Assembly (NCBI GenBank): GCA_002412765.1
Contig: DHVR01000061.1
Coordinates: 310,001-374,000 of the forward strand
Direction: 5' to 3'
DNA length: 64,000 nucleotides
Source: Leptolinea sp. UBA5203
Lineage (GTDB): Bacteria > Chloroflexota > Anaerolineae > Anaerolineales > Anaerolineaceae
In this document: positions 60,944 through 64,000 of the stretch, one piece after another
Layout: each line of letters begins with the position of its first letter
How positions within the stretch are numbered: the first letter of the stretch is position 1
Made by a program: the position numbers and the translations under genes
Notes under the pieces: generated by a model
Databases searched by the model: none
The model's input: the letters and a program-made list of their open reading frames with translations, nothing else
What the model was told of the DNA's origin: nothing

Positions 60944-60961
60944 ACTTAATTATGGGAGTAA

Positions 60962-61621
60962 ATGGCAATGGTAAAACAACGAATTCTAATTGTTGACGAT
61001 CATGAAGTTGTCCGACTTGGGCTGAAATCTTTGTTAGGACACCATCCCCAGTTTGAAGTAGTTGGCGAAGCTGGAAATGCGAAAGATGCCATTGAGCTGG
61101 TTGAGAAATTATTACCCAATATTGTGCTCATGGATATCCGTATGCCAGGTGCCTCCGGGATTGATGCCTGTGAGGAAATCACCCAGCGGTTTGAAGCAGT
61201 TCGCGTTGTCATGTTAACTTCTTATGCCGAAGATGAAATGCTGTTTTCTGCCATTCGAGCCGGCGCCTCAGGATACGTCCTGAAGCAAATCGGCGGTGAT
61301 GATTTAATTCGAGCCTTGGAAGCAGTAGGCAGAGGAGAAGCCCTATTGGATAGCGCAGTGACCCAGCGTGTATTTCAAGAAGTTCGTCGAGCAGTCAAAG
61401 AGGAAGAGGCTTCTGCATTTGTTAATTTGAGCCAACAAGAGAAACATGTTTTGATTTTGGTCTCTGAAGGAAAAACAAATCGCGAGATTGCGAAGGCTCT
61501 ATTTTTGGGAGAAGGCACAGTACGTAATTATGTTAGCAGCATTCTTTCCAAATTGGGCGTATCCAATCGAGCGGAAGCTGCCGCTTATGCAGTAGAGCAT
61601 AGCCTGAAAGAATATTTGTAG
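60962..61621 (+). CDS. NarL/FixJ family response regulator
   Basis: 219 residues. Receiver at residues 1-125 (ILIVDDHEVVRLGL, Asp in NIVLMDIRMPGASGID, VVMLTSYAEDEM, YVLKQIGGDDLIRA), then a LuxR-type helix-turn-helix (LSQQEKHVLILVSEGKTNRE and IAKALFLGEGTVRNYVSSIL). DevR/DosR-like in layout. The cognate kinase is not next to it. GGGAG lies 5 bases before the ATG. Monocistronic between its promoter and a strong terminator. Confidence 0.93.
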   Translation: MAMVKQRILIVDDHEVVRLGLKSLLGHHPQFEVVGEAGNAKDAIELVEKLLPNIVLMDIRMPGASGIDACEEITQRFEAVRVVMLTSYAEDEMLFSAIRAGASGYVLKQIGGDDLIRALEAVGRGEALLDSAVTQRVFQEVRRAVKEEEASAFVNLSQQEKHVLILVSEGKTNREIAKALFLGEGTVRNYVSSILSKLGVSNRAEAAAYAVEHSLKEYL

Positions 61622-61730
61622 TAATTATTTTTTGATTCTCCAAATATCAGCTAATTAGATTGGTTTAGGGTAAAAATAGTAAGTGATTTCCACAATTATC
61701 AAACGCTTAATCAAAAATATGTAAACCTAA

Positions 61731-61773
61731 ACAAATAATGTCAAGAATTCAATCTGACATTATTTGTTTTTAT
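61731..61773 (+). terminator. Rho-independent terminator of the LuxR-type regulator gene
   Basis: 13-bp perfect stem ACAAATAATGTCA / TGACATTATTTGT (61731-61743 with 61755-61767), 11-base loop, then TTTTATT. Low in GC but long. Confidence 0.7.
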
Positions 61774-61857
61774 TGCAGTTTGTTGATCGCAGAAATCATA
61801 TTGGGCAAACTTTCCATAGGTCTGAATCTCTTTACAGAGAAAATAGTTAACTTTTAA

Positions 61858-62244
61858 TTATCTCCATGTAGATAGCCAGCTCAGGATATGGGGAATAAAA
61901 ACAAATAAACCGACCAGAACGGAAATGAAGGCTGTAAAAAGAACGGCTGCGGCACCCACATCTTTGGAAATTTTTGCCAGAGGATGATAATAAGGACAAT
62001 AGATGTCTACCATAATTTCTATGGCAGTATTCAAAATCTCAGCACTGACTACTAGGCCAATAACTAAAATAATCAGTGCCCATTCAATACTTGGGGCTTT
62101 AAAAAGACCCAACAAAGCAAGTACTATCAAACTGATGCAGAAATGGATTCGAAAATTCCTTTCTGTTTGGTAAATGTGCTTCAATCCAGAAAAGGCATTC
62201 TTGAAGGGCGGCACCCAAGTTTCCAGGACTTGTTGAAATTTCAT
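61858..62244 (-). CDS. dgkA: Diacylglycerol/undecaprenol kinase
   Basis: Integral-membrane kinase of the DgkA family; in Gram-positive bacteria it phosphorylates undecaprenol. 128 residues, three membrane helices. ERNFRIH, the catalytic SAEILNTAIEIMVD and KISKDVGAAAVLF are all present. The ATG overlaps the ybeY stop (ATGA). Conserved neighbour of ybeY and pgpH. Confidence 0.92.
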   Translation of the reverse strand: MKFQQVLETWVPPFKNAFSGLKHIYQTERNFRIHFCISLIVLALLGLFKAPSIEWALIILVIGLVVSAEILNTAIEIMVDIYCPYYHPLAKISKDVGAAAVLFTAFISVLVGLFVFIPHILSWLSTWR

Positions 62245-62705
62245 GCGGCATATCGATCCGGATTTGCTGGACAATGAAACAAATCCAACAATTCAGACTG
62301 TTCAACCCACATATCCTCTTTCTTTTCCTCGGTGTCATGATCATAACCCAGTAAATGTAAGAAACCATGAATGATGAGGAGATGGATTTCGTCGATGGGA
62401 GTGATAGATTGTTCTTGGGATTGCTTCATTGCAGTTTCCATTGAGATGATGATATCGCCAATGTACACTGAATTGTCTTCAGGATTCACTTCCTCAACCG
62501 GGAAGGATAAAACATCGGTAGGGGAATCAACCTCCCTAAATTTTAGATTTAATTCTTGAATAGCTGTATCGTTGACAAATGCTATAGAAAAATTCGTTGG
62601 CTCAGGAATATCCAGATGGACCATCATCATTTGAATATTATTATTTAAAGCAACTAAATCAATTACACCTTCATATTCGGGGGCAAGTTCAAAATGTACT
62701 CCCAT
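62241..62705 (-). CDS. ybeY: Endoribonuclease YbeY
   Basis: rRNA maturation and ribosome quality-control endonuclease. 154 residues with the zinc site HGFLHLLGYDHDTEEKKEDMW near the C-terminus, GDIIISMETA, and TDVLSFPVEE. The N-terminal NFSIAFVNDTAIQELNLKFR is typical. It starts directly at the end of the pgpH-like gene. Confidence 0.95.
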   Translation of the reverse strand: MGVHFELAPEYEGVIDLVALNNNIQMMMVHLDIPEPTNFSIAFVNDTAIQELNLKFREVDSPTDVLSFPVEEVNPEDNSVYIGDIIISMETAMKQSQEQSITPIDEIHLLIIHGFLHLLGYDHDTEEKKEDMWVEQSELLDLFHCPANPDRYAA

Positions 62706-64000
62706 TTAATTTTCTCCTGTATTTGTCTCATTGACAGCCTCTTTGATTTGTTTAATGGTTTGACCCACAGGCTGAAGCTTAGGATATTGAATTCTCGGAT
62801 GATAGGTATTTTTTAAAGTAGAAATAAACGACTCCATAGCTAGATGCAAATCGCGCAAGGTAAAAGTAGTGTGATCTAGCTGACCTTCCGTTTGACAAAA
62901 ATCAAAAACCTTCTTTACAATGATGCGTAAATCCTCTTCACTCTTGGGGACTTCGGCTCTGGCTCTGGCTTCACAACCATCGGCTAACATAATAAGAGCG
63001 GTTTCTCTTGATCGCGGTTTGGGACCAGGGTAGCGAAAAGCATCCATATCAACCATGGAAGGATCATTATCGGCTGCCTGTACAGCTTTGCTATATTGGT
63101 ATCTTGTAATTAAAGTTCCATGGTGTTCAAGCACAAAATCATGAATTCGGTTGGGTAAGCGATGTTTTTTTACAAGATATAACCCATCATTGACATGTTG
63201 AATGATAAGTTGTGAACTGGTGATCGGATCCAACTCATCATGTGTATTGATTTCATTTCGCACCTGGTTTTCGATAAAGAACAAAGGATTGAGGGACTTC
63301 CCGGCATCGTGGAACAACGCACCAACACGGACAAGAAGGGCATCTGCCCCAATCGCCTTGGCGCCTTGCTCAGCCAAATTAGCAACTTGTAAGCTGTGTT
63401 GATAGGTACCCGGTGAATTTACCAGCATATATTGCAATAGGGGATGATCTGGGCGAGATATTTCGAGCAACTGCATGGTGGTTGTTACGCCCAGAATTTG
63501 TGCGAAAATATACTGCAAAAGCATGGCTGCACTGGCTGAAGCAATTCCATAAAAAAAAGATGCTGCTAAAAGCGTAAGAATACCGATGATATCGGTATTG
63601 ATTTCCGCAAAACGATACCCAAGGATGATGGTAGCACCGGATAAAGAGATTAAGACGCCAGTCCATAAGAAAGTCGAAATTTTCCGTCCCTTTCCTAAGA
63701 CTAACATACCAATAATTACCGGTAAAGCATAATAAATCGTCAGGCTCAGACTTTGGTCAATTCCAAAAGCCCCCAAGACAGCCAATGACAAACTAAAAAT
63801 CAAGCCGATTTCTAATGTGAAAAGGCTAGCAATCGATAAACCAAAAGCAGCCACTGGAAACAAGTAGGGAATAATGGTATGGTCAGGGATAACCAGACGG
63901 ATTCCATAGAGCATGATAAAAAAAGTGATTAGAACTAGCGCAATACTGCGATAATTTTGAAAATGGGTTGTACGGCGGTGACGAATATAATAGACAAATA
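62706..64000 (-). CDS. 7TM-HD phosphohydrolase (PgpH-like), 5-prime end outside the window
   Basis: Cyclic-di-AMP-type phosphodiesterase family: membrane helices followed by an HD domain. The visible part has six or more helices, then NSPGTYQHSLQVANLAEQGA, the HD motif in VGALFHDAGKSL, HDELDPITSSQLIIQHVNDG and LADGCEARARAEV. The frame stays open without stop from the ATG at 63914 to the window edge, and those extra residues (FVYYIRHRRTTHFQNYRS and a further helix) fit the family, so the gene is cut by the edge. The extracellular N-terminal domain would lie beyond. Order pgpH-ybeY-dgkA is common in bacteria. Confidence 0.9.
   Translation of the reverse strand, partial: FVYYIRHRRTTHFQNYRSIALVLITFFIMLYGIRLVIPDHTIIPYLFPVAAFGLSIASLFTLEIGLIFSLSLAVLGAFGIDQSLSLTIYYALPVIIGMLVLGKGRKISTFLWTGVLISLSGATIILGYRFAEINTDIIGILTLLAASFFYGIASASAAMLLQYIFAQILGVTTTMQLLEISRPDHPLLQYMLVNSPGTYQHSLQVANLAEQGAKAIGADALLVRVGALFHDAGKSLNPLFFIENQVRNEINTHDELDPITSSQLIIQHVNDGLYLVKKHRLPNRIHDFVLEHHGTLITRYQYSKAVQAADNDPSMVDMDAFRYPGPKPRSRETALIMLADGCEARARAEVPKSEEDLRIIVKKVFDFCQTEGQLDHTTFTLRDLHLAMESFISTLKNTYHPRIQYPKLQPVGQTIKQIKEAVNETNTGEN

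Noticed and set aside
1..64000. CRISPR array, insertion sequence, prophage or attachment site
   Set aside because: No regularly spaced direct repeats, no transposase or integrase frame and no phage genes were found on either strand.

Overview
The window looks like chromosomal DNA of a moderately AT-rich, Gram-positive-like or monoderm bacterium, most likely a member of the Chloroflexota, class Anaerolineae. This rests on the mix of families rather than on any marker gene: secreted proteins with Thr/Pro linkers of the TPTPTxT kind, a membrane pyrophosphatase, an AIM24 protein, an XdhD-like molybdenum hydroxylase, long acidic TPR proteins with WLK motifs, several YfhO/GT-C-like membrane proteins, and a fused AroK-AroB. 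No rRNA, phage, insertion sequence or CRISPR array was seen. Coding density is very high and many genes overlap by 4 to 16 bases.

Layout. 1-6750: an M48 membrane protease, a small membrane protein, a cyclophilin, a two-gene molybdenum hydroxylase operon with a shrunken flavin subunit, and an AIM24 protein. 6900-15924: a complete shikimate/chorismate operon (aroH, aroF, tyrA, aroA, aroE, aroC, aroKB, aroQ) followed by a low-molecular-weight phosphatase and a fructosamine-kinase-like gene. It is preceded by a promoter, a Phe/Tyr-rich leader peptide and alternative hairpins that form a classical attenuator; this is the most striking regulatory structure in the window. 15930-22121: a secreted C39 peptidase, an AhpD-like protein, a Dus, a GT2 glycosyltransferase with a large membrane protein, and tRNA-Asp. 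22216-28656: a DhaL-like and cytoplasmic LysM pair, ndk, a 1000-residue TPR protein, and the primary sigma factor with tandem promoters. 28725-35105: membrane pyrophosphatase, then a minus-strand run (zinc ribbon, P1 peptidase, nitroreductase, DegV), and an SH3 protein. 35112-36713: an esterase and a patatin.

36821-43022 is one long plus-strand operon: smpB, a phytol-kinase-like gene, a Tat-exported L,D-transpeptidase, ccdA, a DUF2085 protein, pgeF, yggS, yggT and a DUF167 gene. 43028-46214 holds a membrane-anchored NACHT-like ATPase with HEAT repeats and a zinc-ribbon coiled-coil protein. 46317-56097 is an operon of four large membrane proteins that look like a duplicated gene pair (A-B-A'-B'), ending in MoxR and DUF58 genes. 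56109-61621 carries stand-alone response regulators, tRNA-Arg, two linked genes of unknown function, an M23 peptidase and a DUF192 protein. 61858-64000 is dgkA, ybeY and a pgpH-like 7TM-HD gene that runs off the right edge.

How the parts may work together: the DAHP synthase lacks the ferredoxin-like regulatory domain and TyrA lacks an ACT domain, so the attenuator may carry much of the end-product control. The phosphatase-kinase pair at the operon end could repair proteins glycated by erythrose 4-phosphate, the substrate of the first enzyme; this is inference. All calls come from reading the sequence; no database search was run.
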